64,000 nt of DNA from Acidovorax sp. NCPPB 4044 (GCF_028069655.1 NZ_JAMCOS010000001.1:5052001-5116000); one strand, 5' to 3'; counted from the first letter of the stretch, positions 1 to 9,945 are shown. Translations and numbers: made by a program. Notes: generated by a model not told the origin, from the sequence alone.

Positions 1-318
1 GGTCGGTGCGGTCCTCGCGCTGAGGCGGGGCGGCCGGTGTGCCCGGTCTTGCATGGCGTGCCTGCAAGGTAAGCGCCCAGTGAGCCCGTGGGCTGCAAGC
101 ACGTCTTTGCGGCCCATTTCTTAGCCGCATTGCTTGCATCGCGGCTCTGGTGACGGCGCCCGGGGCCTCATCCCGTCCTGCGGCGCCTATCTCCGCAGAG
201 GTGCTGCCGCATGCTGGCGGAATGGCTCCGCGCATGGGGTATCGGCTGCGCGGTGCCTTGCCGCAATCTGCGGATTGATGAAATCGGGACAGGGTGGTGA
301 TCGAATCAATCCGGCCGA
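1..318. other. Left-edge stretch with no supportable gene
   Basis: I see no gene here that I can support. A plus-strand reading frame from 134 runs over the 3' end of the minus-strand gene that follows and has no recognisable protein features or convincing ribosome binding site. The stretch is G/C-rich at first and becomes A/T-richer from about 260, where the acquired operon begins. It could hold the end of a gene that starts outside the window. Confidence 0.4.
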
Positions 319-843
319 TTACCTTGGTGCATTAGCGAATGCACTTTTCTTCGCCTGCTCAATAATCCATTTTTGGTCTTTGCCTTTTGCGCACCAGTCC
401 TTATTCCTGACCCAATCAGTGAACCAGAGAGAGGGTTGGCCTTCCAATTCATGGCATTCAAAATAGCCCCATCGTGGCATGAGGCGATGCTGTAGATAGG
501 AAACAGCGGGGAGGCTCATTAGAACGACTGCCCCGAGGAGGATGATTATCTCCAGCAGCCGAACGGTTACCCTGATCACGTAGTCGTTGGCGGGTAACGC
601 CTTTGCTATCAGGCCTGCCACGGTAATCAAGGACAACAAGATAATGATCGGCGTGAGCAAGGTCGCTACGCCGATACGTACAAACGGTACAGATTCGCGG
701 ATACCCTGGGCCATCGCCATCAGTTGCGCGACACCAAAGACATAGCAAAAACTTGAAACAAGTAATGACAATGGGGCATACCAGGCCAGGATTCTTCTGA
801 CATGCCTGATTCCTACGTTTGACGTCGTTTCGCTCATCTTCAC
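319..843 (-). CDS. Membrane protein, paralogue of its neighbour; immunity-like
   Basis: A 174-residue protein with several hydrophobic segments (about residues 18-45, 55-80 and 90-112) and a conserved tail. The tail carries the pattern GYxxC...W..DWVRN..WC..GKD..W (about residues 124-160), which is shared with the upstream gene, so the two are paralogues from a duplication. The pattern reminds me of DUF1240-type proteins, but I cannot confirm that. The start ATG overlaps the upstream stop by 4 nt (ATGA), so translation is coupled. The gene is last in a three-gene, A/T-rich operon. Two tandem membrane paralogues behind a hydrophobic protein are typical of duplicated immunity genes; that role is inference. 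Confidence 0.72.
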   Translation of the reverse strand: MKMSETTSNVGIRHVRRILAWYAPLSLLVSSFCYVFGVAQLMAMAQGIRESVPFVRIGVATLLTPIIILLSLITVAGLIAKALPANDYVIRVTVRLLEIIILLGAVVLMSLPAVSYLQHRLMPRWGYFECHELEGQPSLWFTDWVRNKDWCAKGKDQKWIIEQAKKSAFANAPR

Positions 844-1334
844 GGATGCATTTCAGACTGTTCTTTCACCCAAGCCCGGTCTTTCCCACGAACACACCAC
901 TGAGGGTTTCTGACCCAGTCGTTGGACCATTTATTGGGGTTGCCTTGAAGAATATTGCAAGGTGAGTAACCTAGCAGCGGCATATATCGGTACTGCAGAA
1001 AAGTAGCAACTGGCATGCCAATTAATAGGGCAAAGATTCCCGCGAACATTATGATGTTGAACGCTTCATTGAGCCATCGAATCGTGGCATGATCAGGGTT
1101 GACCGCTTTTACTGCAAGCATAACCAACGTAATAATCAGCATTGGTATCAAAAAAACAGTCAATAAACTTGCAACCGAAATGCGGACATGCGGTGCCAGG
1201 TGAATAATGTCTTGAATGGTTCTAACCATTTCCAAAAAGACAAAGCGGTATATGAAAGAAATAAGCAGCAGCAGGAATGGGATGCCCCAAAGAAGTGCTT
1301 GTCTTATCTTTTTCTTTTCGTGTTCGAGGCTCAA
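840..1334 (-). CDS. Membrane protein, paralogue of its neighbour; immunity-like
   Basis: A 164-residue protein with hydrophobic segments near residues 13-33, 52-75 and 90-112. The C-terminal block GYSPC...WSNDWVRN.QWC.RGKD matches the downstream paralogue almost residue for residue, with two conserved cysteines that could form a periplasmic disulphide. It begins one base after the stop of the upstream 309-residue protein. Two hand-counted lines inside the gene (1081-1200) are about 45% GC, far below the rest of the window, which suggests horizontal transfer. The proposed role, immunity partner of the upstream protein, is inference from arrangement only. Confidence 0.74.
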   Translation of the reverse strand: MSLEHEKKKIRQALLWGIPFLLLLISFIYRFVFLEMVRTIQDIIHLAPHVRISVASLLTVFLIPMLIITLVMLAVKAVNPDHATIRWLNEAFNIIMFAGIFALLIGMPVATFLQYRYMPLLGYSPCNILQGNPNKWSNDWVRNPQWCVRGKDRAWVKEQSEMHP

Positions 1335-1335
1335 A

Positions 1336-2265
1336 TTATCTCCTGCAGATTGGGCATAGCCAATCCATGATTTCGGAATTGACTTTTCGAGACTTCTCTT
1401 CGAAACCTGCCCGGACGGCGGTTTTTACATCACTGATCCAACTGGAAGATTTTTCATTGACGCTGTAAAAGCCTGGTTTGATATTGCTGGCTGCCTTCTC
1501 CAGAGCGGCAATGACTTTTGTTTTGATCTGGTAATGTTGATCAACGATATTCAAGCCCACTCCAACAACAAACGCGGCGAAAGCCATGGTGACAACGGGT
1601 CCGATGGCTACGGCGAAAGCCAGCCCTATCATATTGGCAGCCGCATATGCTGCGAGAGCACCTAGTCCGCCTTTGACGGCCTCTACGCCAATACCTCCGA
1701 CCAAGTCATACATCGTTTTCTCGTTGTTGAAGATGAAGTCCATGATTTCTATGCCTGTAGATACCGTCACCCCAAGGATGAAGCCTCCTTTCGCTATATC
1801 TCCCAGGCCCTTCATTCCCAGTCCCAGCTTCATCATGATCGGATTCGTCGCAAGATACCGCGTCCCCGTCAGCGCCCCGCTGCGGTGCGCCGCGTAGCCC
1901 TTGATGATGATGTACGTCCCGCTGGCCGTGGACTTCACATAGCTCTTGATGCCCGCCATGCCGATGGCGTTCAGCGTCTTTGTGATGGCGAGGGCGTCGT
2001 TGGCGCTCTGGGCCGTGGGGCCCACCCAGAGTTCGGAGGTGTTGGGGCTGACGGTCTGCGTCCAGTACTGGCCGAAGGCGGTGTTGGCGAGTATGGCGCG
2101 CAGGGTGTTTTCCAGCCGTGGGTTATGGCGGGATTTGTCTTGCAGGATGCTGAAATATTGGTTCGGTGTCAGTACCAGGATATCCGCCTGGTTATTCTCC
2201 ATCGATTGCGCAACGCTCTGTGCATAACCCATGGTATAGAAAGTGGCCGCCAGTTCCGCGCTCAT
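1336..2265 (-). CDS. Hydrophobic toxin-like protein of unknown family
   Basis: A 309-residue protein that I cannot assign to a known family. The N-terminal 130 residues are soluble and mixed in character. From about residue 150 the chain turns glycine/alanine-rich and hydrophobic, with long segments near residues 155-180, 195-220 and 222-245. These resemble the glycine-zipper hairpins of membrane-inserting bacteriocins and some type VI effectors. A polar tail ends in a CPICRR-like cysteine pair. The start ATG has a GGAG ribosome site 5 nt upstream. It heads an A/T-rich operon with two paralogous membrane proteins directly downstream. A membrane-targeting toxin followed by duplicated immunity genes is my best reading; a structural or phage-related protein is possible. 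Confidence 0.7.
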   Translation of the reverse strand: MSAELAATFYTMGYAQSVAQSMENNQADILVLTPNQYFSILQDKSRHNPRLENTLRAILANTAFGQYWTQTVSPNTSELWVGPTAQSANDALAITKTLNAIGMAGIKSYVKSTASGTYIIIKGYAAHRSGALTGTRYLATNPIMMKLGLGMKGLGDIAKGGFILGVTVSTGIEIMDFIFNNEKTMYDLVGGIGVEAVKGGLGALAAYAAANMIGLAFAVAIGPVVTMAFAAFVVGVGLNIVDQHYQIKTKVIAALEKAASNIKPGFYSVNEKSSSWISDVKTAVRAGFEEKSRKVNSEIMDWLCPICRR

Positions 2266-2418
2266 GGTTCTCCGGTATCGGTTGTTGTTTGGGCGGCGCG
2301 GATTCTTGCATCGGAAGAGGGGCTTTCAAATGGCTGATTCCGACGGGGGCTTGGTTTTCACTCCTTTTCGGTTCACGGGGCCGGGGGCGGGTTGTAAATC
2401 TTTAATTCAAACCCTTGA

Positions 2419-2448
2419 TCGATTTTCAAAAACCCTGGTGAAAATCGA
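2419..2448. repeat. 9-bp perfect inverted repeat
   Basis: TCGATTTTC (2419-2427) and GAAAATCGA (2440-2448) are exact reverse complements separated by 12 bases. The element lies about 155 bp upstream of the 309-residue gene. It may be an operator or the stem of a terminator-like hairpin. No long T-run follows on either strand, so I do not call it a terminator. Confidence 0.55.
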
Positions 2449-2557
2449 CCGATGAGCAGGCTCGGAAAACGGCTGGCTGTGTCGGTGCCTCGCGAAGGTT
2501 TTCGCCCCCTGCCATTGGGGAGCGGTCTGCTTCGGCGGTGGAACGACCGTAGCGGGC

Positions 2558-2606
2558 GCTATTGAAAAGTGAGCAAACTTTTCAATGGATCCGGCGGCAT
2601 GGGGCC
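2558..2606 (+). repeat. Dispersed intergenic repeat, copy 1
   Basis: First of five related elements (others at 7710, 22203, 24837, 41415). The stem is TTGAAAAGT/ACTTTTCAA, followed by the conserved tail GGATCCGGCGGCATGG. The stem sequence differs from the other copies at both arms in a compensating way (TTGAAAA with TTTTCAA against TTGAATA with TATTCAA). The upstream arm TTTGCTATT is shortened to GCTATT here. Confidence 0.75.
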
Positions 2607-2782
2607 AAAAACACTCCAAACATCCGTGCATGCCGTCCATAAACGAGGCCTTGCCTGGTGCCGCGACAAGGGCCGGCATTACCCCTTCGGGCGAAGCGGA
2701 TGGCAGGCCGCTCCCCATGGCCGGCATGCCTGTGGGCCGTTCGGTGTCTGGCGGCGACTGGGCGGGGGCCTTCGCCCCGCCC

Positions 2783-5700
2783 TCACACCACCAGCCGCGA
2801 GTGCCCGATGCCCCCGCCCTTTTCCACGCGGATCTGCGCGGGGATGCGTTCCTTCAGCGCTTCCACGTGGCTGATGATGCCGATCATCTTGCCGCTGGCG
2901 TTGAGCGCGTCGAGCGCGGTGAGGGCCACTTCCAGCGTGTCGCCGTCGAGGGTTCCGAAGCCTTCGTCGAGGAAGAGCGAGTCGATGGAGGTCTTGTGGC
3001 TCACCAGGTCCGACAGCGCCAGGGCCAGGGCGAGGCTGACGAGGAAGCCTTCGCCGCCCGAGAGGGTGCGCGTGTCGCGGGCCACGTCGCCCTGCCAGGC
3101 GTCCACGATGTCCAGCTCCAGCTCGCCGATGGGCTTGCGGCGCAGCAGGTAGCGCGCGTGCAGGCGGGCGAGGTGCCGGTTGGCCAGGTGCAGCAGGTGG
3201 TCGAGCGTGAGGCCCTGCGCGAACCTGCGGAACTTGTCGCCCTTGGACGAGCCGATGAGCCCGTCCAGCCGCTGCCAGAGGTCGGATTCGGCGGTCTGCC
3301 GGCCGATCTGCTCCCACAGCGCCTGCCGGTCGGTGCGCAGCTGCGCGTCGCGCGCCAGCAGGGCGCGGTGGGCGCCGATGCGTTCGCTGTGGGCGCTGCG
3401 CTGCGCCTCCAGTGCCTGCAGCCGGGTTTCCAGCGCTTCCAGCGGCTCGGCGGGCTCCGCCTCCCCGGCCTGCAGCAGCCGGGCGTGCTGGTCCTGCGCG
3501 GCCTGCAGCAGGGCGCTGGCGCTGTGCTGCGCGGCGCCGAGGCGGTCTTTCAGGGCCGACAGGCGCTGGCGTTCAGCTTCGGGCAGTCGCGCGGCCTCGA
3601 AGGCGGCCTGGTCGGCGAAGGGGCTGCGCTGCAGGGCGTCCTGCCAGGCCCGGGCCGCGGCCTCCAGCGCCAGGGCCTGCTGCTCCCGCGTGGCGCGGGT
3701 CTGGTCCCGGCGGCCGTCCAGCGCGGCCAGGGCCTGGGCGAGCCGGTCGATGGCTTCGGTGTGGGCGGCCAGGGCGGCCGGCAGGTCGGCCTCGGCGATG
3801 GCGTCTTCCGGGGTGCCCGATGCCGGCAGATCGATCGCCGGGCCGTCCGCGCCGCTGGCCGCCTGCGCCGCGGCCCAGCGCTGCGCCCACGCCGTGGCCT
3901 GCGCCTGCGCGGCATCGCACTGGGCCTGCTGGCGGGTGATGGCCTGGGCCAGCACGCGCATCTGCTCCTGCAGGTGCTGCCAGCGCTTCCATTCGGCCTC
4001 GCGCGCCTGCAGCCAGGGCGCGGGGTCTTCGGGCAGGGCGTGGCCGGCTTCGTGCAGCGCGGCCCGCAGCGCCGATTCGAGCGCTGCGGCCTCGGCCTGG
4101 GCGGCGCGGAGGTCCTGCGCCAGCGCGGCCTCGCGCGCCTGCGCGGCGAGCGCGGCCTGCTGCAGCAGTTCCAGCTGGTGCAGCGCGGCCTGCGTTGCCT
4201 GGGCCTGCCGGCCGGCTTCGGCCAGCGCGCGCTGCACGGCCTGCTCGCCCGCTTCGGCGGCCTGCAGGGCCTGGCCCTGCAGCGTGAGCGTGTCGGCGGC
4301 GGCCTGCTGTGCGGCGGCCAGGATGCCGGCATCCTGCCAGCCATCGGCGGGCAGGGGCGCGTTGCCGCCGTCGCCGGCCTGGGCGAGCGCGAGGGCGCTG
4401 TCCCAGTGCGACCGCCAGGCATCGGCCTGTTGCGCGGCGGCCTCCTGCTGGCGCAGGCGCTCGGCGTGCTGGGCGCGCCGGCCTTCCAGCGCCGCGGCCA
4501 CGGCCTGGCCGTTGGCGACGAGTTCGTCCAGCTCGGCCTGCTTGCGCTGCAGCGCGGCTTCGGTGGCGGAAAGATCGAGCGCCGCGTAGGCGTCGATGGC
4601 GGGGTGCTCCCGCGCGCCGCAGAGCGGGCAGGCCTCGCCGGGCTGCAGGGCCTGGCGGTGCTGCTCCAGGCTCTGGATGCGGCGCTCCTGCTCCAGCAGC
4701 CGGCGCTTGTCGGCCACTTGCTCCTTGAGCACGGGGTGGCGCTCGCGCAGTGCCTGCCGCTTCGCTTCGTGGTCGGCCACCGCGGCCTCGTCCTCCCGCA
4801 GCCGGTCGGCCAGCGCGGCCTGCTGGGTGGCGAGCGCGCGGCGCTGCTCGCCCAGGTGCACGATCTGCTTCCAGGCCGCTGCGCGGTCCTGGGACTGCTG
4901 CCAGCGCGCGCGCAGCGCGGCGAGGCCGTGCCCGCCCAGCCGCTCGCGCTGCGCGGCCTCGGCGTTCTGCAGCGCGGCCTCCGCGGCCGCCTGCGCTGGC
5001 AGCGCGGCGCCCACCGCGGCGCTCTGCCGGTCGATGTGGCCGCTGCGCTGGGCGGCTTCGGTGTGCAATGCCTCCAGGGCGGTGTGCAGATCCGCCACCT
5101 GCGTGCCGATCCGCTGGCGCTGCGCGAACTGCTGGCGCCACGTGCCCAGGCGCTCGCCCAGCAGGGCATGCGGAGCGTGGGCCGCGCACTCGTCGGCGTG
5201 GCGGCGGTGCTCGGCCTCGGTCTGCGCGAGCCGGTCCTGCGCGGCGCGGGCGATGCGGTCGGCCAGCGTGTGGGCGCGGTGGTGGTGCTGCCGCTGCGCG
5301 GCCGATTCCTGAGCGCGCTGCGCCTGCAGGCGGGCCTGCAGGTCGTCGGTGGCGGCCAGCGCGGTGCGCGCCTGCAGCAGCGCGGCGTGCGACGCCTGCA
5401 GGGCCTGCGCGGGCTCGCTGTCGGCCAGGCGCTGCAGATCGGGCGCGGCGGCCTGCAGGGCGGCCTCGGCGGTGTGCTGCGCGGTGTGCGCGGACTGCAG
5501 CGCCTGCGCGCTCTGCGCCAGCTGCCGGTGCCACTGCCGCCGGGCCTGCGCGGCGCCGTGCGCCTGCTGGACTTCGGCCAGCGCCCGCGCCCAGTCGTCG
5601 ATCTCGGCCTCCATGGCGACGCGGCGGTCGTCCGGCAGCAGTTCCACGCCGTCGGCGCGCGCGCGGAGCTGGTCCAGCTGCTGGCGCTCCTCGCGTGCCC

Positions 5701-6286
5701 GCTCGAACACCCGGCGCGAGATCTCTCCGTAGATCTCGGAGCCGGTCAGCTCTTCGAGCAGTTCGGCCCGGTCGTTGGCGCTGGCGTTCAGGAAGGCCGC
5801 GAAGCCGCCCTGCGCGAGCAGCATGGAGCGCGTGAACCGCGCGAAATCCAGGCCCGTGATCTCGGCCACGCGCCGCAGCTTGTCGTGGCTGTGGCTGCTG
5901 ACGATGGTGCCCAGGCCCGTGGCCGGGTCTACCCGGGCCAGTTCCACCTTGGGGTCCTGCAGCGCGCCGTCCACCTTGTCGCGCGCGCGGCGCTGGCTCC
6001 AGAACGCGCGGTACACCGCGCCCTTCACTTCGAACTCCACCTCGGCCAGGCAGTCGGCCGTGTGGCGCGTCATGAGGTCGTTGGCCGACTTGGTGACGCT
6101 CTTGAGCCGCGGCGTCTCGTGGTAGAGCGCCAGGCAGATGGCGTCCAGCAGCGTGGACTTGCCGGCGCCCGTGGGGCCGGTGATCGCGAACAGGCTGTTC
6201 TCGGTGAAGGGCGGCCGGGTGAAGTCGATGCTCCACTCGCCCTTGAGCGAATTCAGGTTCTTGAGGCGCAGCTTCAATACCTTCAT
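2783..6286 (-). CDS. sbcC: SbcC, ATPase subunit of the SbcCD nuclease
   Basis: A 1167-residue SMC/Rad50-type ATPase. With SbcD it forms a nuclease that opens DNA hairpins and processes protein-blocked ends. Visible parts: Walker [10 protein letters not shown] at residues 37-45; a long coiled coil; a zinc-hook CPLC near residues 553-556 between the two coil arms; a second coil; ABC signature LSGGE near residue 1075; Walker [10 protein letters not shown] near 1100. Length fits the family. The ATG at 6286 overlaps the sbcD stop by 4 nt (ATGA), giving an sbcDC operon. The long coils are rich in Ala, Gln and Arg, so large open frames appear on the opposite strand; these are artefacts. Confidence 0.97.
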   Translation of the reverse strand: MKVLKLRLKNLNSLKGEWSIDFTRPPFTENSLFAITGPTGAGKSTLLDAICLALYHETPRLKSVTKSANDLMTRHTADCLAEVEFEVKGAVYRAFWSQRRARDKVDGALQDPKVELARVDPATGLGTIVSSHSHDKLRRVAEITGLDFARFTRSMLLAQGGFAAFLNASANDRAELLEELTGSEIYGEISRRVFERAREERQQLDQLRARADGVELLPDDRRVAMEAEIDDWARALAEVQQAHGAAQARRQWHRQLAQSAQALQSAHTAQHTAEAALQAAAPDLQRLADSEPAQALQASHAALLQARTALAATDDLQARLQAQRAQESAAQRQHHHRAHTLADRIARAAQDRLAQTEAEHRRHADECAAHAPHALLGERLGTWRQQFAQRQRIGTQVADLHTALEALHTEAAQRSGHIDRQSAAVGAALPAQAAAEAALQNAEAAQRERLGGHGLAALRARWQQSQDRAAAWKQIVHLGEQRRALATQQAALADRLREDEAAVADHEAKRQALRERHPVLKEQVADKRRLLEQERRIQSLEQHRQALQPGEACPLCGAREHPAIDAYAALDLSATEAALQRKQAELDELVANGQAVAAALEGRRAQHAERLRQQEAAAQQADAWRSHWDSALALAQAGDGGNAPLPADGWQDAGILAAAQQAAADTLTLQGQALQAAEAGEQAVQRALAEAGRQAQATQAALHQLELLQQAALAAQAREAALAQDLRAAQAEAAALESALRAALHEAGHALPEDPAPWLQAREAEWKRWQHLQEQMRVLAQAITRQQAQCDAAQAQATAWAQRWAAAQAASGADGPAIDLPASGTPEDAIAEADLPAALAAHTEAIDRLAQALAALDGRRDQTRATREQQALALEAAARAWQDALQRSPFADQAAFEAARLPEAERQRLSALKDRLGAAQHSASALLQAAQDQHARLLQAGEAEPAEPLEALETRLQALEAQRSAHSERIGAHRALLARDAQLRTDRQALWEQIGRQTAESDLWQRLDGLIGSSKGDKFRRFAQGLTLDHLLHLANRHLARLHARYLLRRKPIGELELDIVDAWQGDVARDTRTLSGGEGFLVSLALALALSDLVSHKTSIDSLFLDEGFGTLDGDTLEVALTALDALNASGKMIGIISHVEALKERIPAQIRVEKGGGIGHSRLVV

Positions 6287-7524
6287 GGCGCCTCTCCTTC
6301 GGCGATGCCGCGCACGACATCGCGGTAGCGCTGCGCAAGCGCTTCGTGCTGCTCCGGCGGCAGGGCGGTCTCCTGCGCCAGCCGCCGCGCGAACACGTCG
6401 TGCGGGCTGAGTTCGTCCAGCGTTTCCCGGGCGCTGCCGGCCAGGGCGGCCGCGGCGGCATTGCGCTGTCGGCGCACGCGCAGCACCTCCACCGGCAGGC
6501 CCTGCGCCATCGCGGCGATGCGCGCGGGCAGGTCGGCGAGGTAGTCGTCCTCGGCCACGGTCACTTCGAGCCACGCCGGGGCCTGCGCGGTGCCCTGCGC
6601 GCCGGCATCGGCCAGGGCGCCGGCCAGCGCCGCGAGGCTGCCGCCCACCGACACCAGCGCCTGGAAGCGCGGCACGGGCAGCGGCGTGACGCCTTCCAGC
6701 CCGCCCGCCCCGAGATCGACCAGCAGCACCTCCTTGGTCTGCCGCGCCTCGTCGAAGCCCAGCGGGAGGGGCGAGCCCGAGTAGCGGATGTGCTCCAGCC
6801 CGCCCACCTTCTGCGGCTGGTGTATGTGCCCCAGCGCGATGTAGTCGGCCGGCGGGAAGGCGGCGGTGGGGAAGGCATCGAGCGAGCCCACGTAGATCTC
6901 GCGCACCGATTCGCTGCGGTTCGCGCCCACGGTGGTGAGGTGCCCGGTGGCGATCAGCGGCACCGGCCGGCCGAGGGCCGCCTGCAACTGCGCCTGCCGT
7001 GCGCGGCCCGCCGCGTGCACGCTCTGGTAGTAGGCCTGGATGGCCGCCTGCAGCGACTGCTGCTTGTCCTCGGCGCTCTGCCCGGCCTGGCTCTGCAGCA
7101 CGTCGCGCGGGCGGATGAACGGCACCGCGCACACCACGCAGCCCGCCTCGCCGCGGCCGCCCCGGCGCGGCAGCACGACCACGTGGTCTTCCGGGCGGCC
7201 CACCGCGCCCACCACGGTGGTCTGCAGCACGGCCAGCAGGTCGCGGCTCTCACCCAGCGTGGCGACGGAATCGTGGTTGCCCCCCAGCAGCAGCAGCGCC
7301 ACGCCCGCACGGTGCAGCTTCAGCACCAGATCGTTGTAAAGCCCGCGCGCATAGCTGGGCGGCGTGCCCGTGTCGAACACGTCGCCCGCGATCAGCACCG
7401 CATCCACCGCGTGGGCATCGACCTGCGCCAGCACCCAGTCGATGAGCGCCGCGTGCTCGGCCTGGCGGCTCTTGCCCATGAAATGCTGGCCGAGGTGCCA
7501 GTCGGAGGTATGGAGGATGCGCAT
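6283..7524 (-). CDS. sbcD: SbcD, exonuclease subunit of the SbcCD nuclease
   Basis: A 413-residue Mre11-type calcineurin-like phosphoesterase and nuclease partner of SbcC. All metal-binding motifs are visible: DWH (D8, H10), GDVFD (D48), GGNHDS (N83, H84), TGHL (H195) and GHIHQPQ (H233, H235). Together they coordinate the two-manganese active site known for the family. The gene is first in the operon and overlaps sbcC by 4 nt. Its divergent neighbour is an RDD protein, with a 450-bp region between them. Length and motif order are normal for bacterial SbcD. Confidence 0.97.
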   Translation of the reverse strand: MRILHTSDWHLGQHFMGKSRQAEHAALIDWVLAQVDAHAVDAVLIAGDVFDTGTPPSYARGLYNDLVLKLHRAGVALLLLGGNHDSVATLGESRDLLAVLQTTVVGAVGRPEDHVVVLPRRGGRGEAGCVVCAVPFIRPRDVLQSQAGQSAEDKQQSLQAAIQAYYQSVHAAGRARQAQLQAALGRPVPLIATGHLTTVGANRSESVREIYVGSLDAFPTAAFPPADYIALGHIHQPQKVGGLEHIRYSGSPLPLGFDEARQTKEVLLVDLGAGGLEGVTPLPVPRFQALVSVGGSLAALAGALADAGAQGTAQAPAWLEVTVAEDDYLADLPARIAAMAQGLPVEVLRVRRQRNAAAAALAGSARETLDELSPHDVFARRLAQETALPPEQHEALAQRYRDVVRGIAEGEAP

Positions 7525-7974
7525 GGGGCTGGAATGTCGTGGGGGCGGCTGAAGGGCAGGGGGCCTATTCTGCGGCGGCGCAGGGCTGGCCCGGGCGGCT
7601 CTGCGGCCGGCTGGGGAAGCGGGGCCGGCGGCACGGTGCTGGCCCCTCTCTAACTGCCTGCCGCCCTGCCGCCGCGTCCTCGGCCCTGGCGGGACGGCAT
7701 GTCTTGTCGTTTGCTATTAAATGTGTAGCAAACAATTGAATGAATCCGGCGGCATGGAGCAAAAAACGCTTCAATTCCCCTTCCACGGACGCTTCGGCGC
7801 CTGGCCCGGCCGGCAGGGCGACGCCCTCTGCCCTGCAGTCCCATCGGAAACGAGTGCCATGCATCCGAAGACCGGGGGCCCGGGCGCCCCTGCGCTGCGC
7901 CAGAATGCGCCGGTCACCCGGCCTTTTCCGGTTCCCTTTCCTGTACATCCCGCAGAAAGAAAGAAGCGATTCCC
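7525..7974. other. Divergent intergenic region sbcD / RDD gene
   Basis: No gene is supported in this 450-base gap. It holds copy 2 of the dispersed repeat (7710-7760) and must contain the promoters for sbcDC (minus) and the RDD gene (plus). Short open frames here begin inside the repeat and have no conserved protein features. Confidence 0.5.
7710..7760 (+). repeat. Dispersed intergenic repeat, copy 2
   Basis: It starts with TTTGCTATT, contains TAGCAAA and ATTGAATGAATCC, and ends GGCGGCATGGAGC. This is the most diverged copy: the TTAAAT/ATTGAA stem has one mismatch and the tail begins TGAATCC rather than TGGATCC. The outer pairing TTTGCTA/TAGCAAA is intact. Confidence 0.75.
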
Positions 7975-8469
7975 ATGACCGACCCCGATGGCTTTCCCGA
8001 TCTCGAATACGTCGGATTCTGGGCGCGCGTGGGCGCGACGCTCATCGACACGGTGCTGCTGCTCGTCGTCACGGTGCCGCTGCTGCTGGCGATCTACGGG
8101 CGGGCATATTTCGAGTCCGAGCGCCTGCTGATGGGCCCGACGGACTTCCTCATCTCCTGGGTGCTGCCGGCCGTGGCCGTGGTGCTTTTCTGGATCAGCC
8201 GGCAGGCGACCCCCGGCAAGATGGCCATCGGCGCCCGCGTGGTGGACGCCGCCACCGGCCGGCCGCTCACGCCGCGCCAGTCCGTGGGCCGCTACCTGGG
8301 GTACTTCGTCTCCTCCGTCCCGCTGGGCCTGGGCCTGCTCTGGGTGGCCTTTGACGGCCGCAAGCAGGGCTGGCACGACAAGCTTGCGGGGACCGTGGTG
8401 GTGCGCTCGAAGCAGCGGGGCGTGGAGGCGGTGAAGTTCACGGGCTCGACCGACAGGTCACCTGAATGA
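7975..8469 (+). CDS. RDD-family membrane protein
   Basis: A 164-residue inner-membrane protein of the RDD family. After a short acidic N-terminus, ARVGATLIDT (about residues 17-26) carries the Arg and first Asp of the family name and leads into a first membrane segment (to about residue 42). A second hydrophobic segment lies near residues 58-76. The conserved ATPGKMAIGARVVD loop follows, then a third segment near 110-125. The C-terminal DxxxQGWHDKLAGT block is typical of the family. Some RDD proteins take part in ion transport, but the substrate cannot be read here. It stands alone on the plus strand, downstream of a dispersed repeat. Confidence 0.88.
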   Translation: MTDPDGFPDLEYVGFWARVGATLIDTVLLLVVTVPLLLAIYGRAYFESERLLMGPTDFLISWVLPAVAVVLFWISRQATPGKMAIGARVVDAATGRPLTPRQSVGRYLGYFVSSVPLGLGLLWVAFDGRKQGWHDKLAGTVVVRSKQRGVEAVKFTGSTDRSPE

Positions 8470-8491
8470 CGGCAGAAGGAAAGGCACGGTG

Positions 8492-9409
8492 ATGGCAGCG
8501 GTATCCGGCAACCCCAAACCCTTGGCCCTGGAGGATTTCTTCGAGTACAGGTCCCGGTTCGATCACTTGAACATCAACTTGGGCGACGGTCCATCTCGCC
8601 AGAAGTACCACGACGATTGGATGTTCCGATATCGGAGAGCCTCCGGCGCATGGGATGACTACGATGCGGCAATCTGGGCTGTCCGCTGCCGGCAGTCGCT
8701 GAAGCTCTGTTTCAGCGCCACGTATTTCGCGCTCGCCTCCGAACAGGCGCGGGAGGCCAGGGTGCTGGCATCCGCCTACTACCTGGCGTACTACTCTGCC
8801 TTGCATGCCATGTGGGCGGTGATCTATCTGGATCCGGACCAGACCCTCCAGAAGGTGGCGGAAATCACCCACTCGAAAATTGCGAACGTATTCCACTCGG
8901 TCTATGCCAGCGGAGCGCAACGCATCATCCGTTACGACGCCCGGAAGCTGGTCGAGAACCTCCGGTTCATGCGGGAATACTATTCCTACCGCATGCCGCT
9001 GAATTCTCCATTCAGGGACCATCCGGAGCTGTTGAAGACGCATATCTCGCTCGGCGGGTTCGTGAAGCAGTCCATCCAGCTCGCCAATCTGCAGTCCCAC
9101 CTGCTTTCCAAGGCCGCGCGAAGAAACAAGAAAGGCAGTGCCTGCGTGCCGGTGGAACGGATGGGTAATTTCCGGCAGGATTTCTTTCTCGTCAATGGCA
9201 AGGAGCATCTGGAGAAGGCAATGTGGTTGCTGGAGCCTTTCGATGAGATCGCGCTGTCCGAATTCCTTTCCAAAGGCTGCGACCTGCTTCCGCATGCGGT
9301 CATGTTCGACCACATGTTCGATTGCTACATGACCATCACCGACATCGACAAGCCGGACGGCGACATCATCCGCAGGACAAAGTCTTTGGTCTACAACGCT
9401 TTGCTGTGA
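8492..9409 (+). CDS. Unknown protein with HEPN-like helix
   Basis: A 305-residue soluble protein that I do not recognise. The stretch VLASAYYLAYYSALHAMWAV (near residues 92-111), followed by a THSKIANVF block, resembles the core of HEPN domains in minimal nucleotidyltransferase/HEPN systems. The catalytic RxxxxH of active HEPN RNases is not evident, so the link is tentative. Composition is A/T-richer than its neighbours, hinting at transfer. I choose ATG 8492, just inside a GTG at 8489, with AGAAGGAAAGG upstream. It is a single gene with no toxin or antitoxin partner beside it. Confidence 0.72.
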   Translation: MAAVSGNPKPLALEDFFEYRSRFDHLNINLGDGPSRQKYHDDWMFRYRRASGAWDDYDAAIWAVRCRQSLKLCFSATYFALASEQAREARVLASAYYLAYYSALHAMWAVIYLDPDQTLQKVAEITHSKIANVFHSVYASGAQRIIRYDARKLVENLRFMREYYSYRMPLNSPFRDHPELLKTHISLGGFVKQSIQLANLQSHLLSKAARRNKKGSACVPVERMGNFRQDFFLVNGKEHLEKAMWLLEPFDEIALSEFLSKGCDLLPHAVMFDHMFDCYMTITDIDKPDGDIIRRTKSLVYNALL

Positions 9410-9548
9410 ACCGAAGGCACTCGGCGCGTGCCGCGCAGTACTTCGCAGCGCGCACATCCGCCGGCACATGCGTGACGCACGTTGCGTGCCGTGGCCCTTA
9501 CGATCGGCGATCGATTTTCGCCCTTGGGGCATTCCACGGAGACAAGCC

Positions 9549-9932
9549 ATGTTCAGCCACGTCATGGTCGGCGTAACCGACCTCGAAAAATCCAAGCGCT
9601 TCTACGACGCCCTGCTCGGCACCATCGGCGTGCCGCCCGGTGTCGCCAACAAGAACCGTTACTTCTACCGCAGCCCGCAGGGGCTGTTCGGGATCACCAC
9701 GCCCATCAACGGCGAAGTGGCCACGCACGGCAACGGGAGCACCATCGGTTTCGCGATGCAGTCCACGGAGCAGGCCGATGCGTTCCACGCCGCCGGCGTA
9801 GCGAACGGGGGCACGACCTGCGAAGACCCGCCCGGCTACCGCGAAGGCCCGGCCGGCCGGCTGTACCTGGCCTATGTGCGCGACCCGGACGGCAACAAGC
9901 TCTGCGCGATGCACCGGCCGCCCAAGGCCTGA
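9549..9932 (+). CDS. VOC-family (glyoxalase-like) protein
   Basis: A 127-residue single-module vicinal-oxygen-chelate protein. It opens with FSHVMVGVTDLEKSKRFYDALLG, the usual first beta-alpha unit with its metal-ligand His, and ends with YVRDPDGNKLCAMHRP, the usual closing strand. Family members include glyoxalases, dioxygenases and resistance proteins; the substrate cannot be inferred. The start ATG has GGAG 7 nt upstream. Longer in-frame starts upstream lack ribosome sites. The next gene, an alpha/beta hydrolase, converges on it with a 13-bp gap. Confidence 0.9.
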   Translation: MFSHVMVGVTDLEKSKRFYDALLGTIGVPPGVANKNRYFYRSPQGLFGITTPINGEVATHGNGSTIGFAMQSTEQADAFHAAGVANGGTTCEDPPGYREGPAGRLYLAYVRDPDGNKLCAMHRPPKA

Positions 9933-9945
9933 CGGACGGGCCCCC

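Larger units (their letters stand above)
2266..2782. other. Intergenic region upstream of the toxin-like operon
   Basis: No gene is supported in this 517-base gap between sbcC and the 309-residue gene, both on the minus strand. It contains a 9-bp inverted repeat (2419-2448) and one copy of the dispersed intergenic repeat (2558-2606), which have separate entries. The promoter of the toxin-like operon should lie here, but I cannot place it with confidence. Confidence 0.5.

Noticed and set aside
134..466. Small plus-strand frame at the left edge
   Set aside because: No ribosome site and no recognisable features; it runs into the real minus-strand membrane-protein gene.
2585..6328. 1247-codon open frame on the plus strand opposite sbcC
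   Set aside because: It is a shadow of the high-GC, Ala/Gln/Arg-rich coiled-coil gene on the other strand; the translation is low-complexity Gly/Arg/Leu with no domain.
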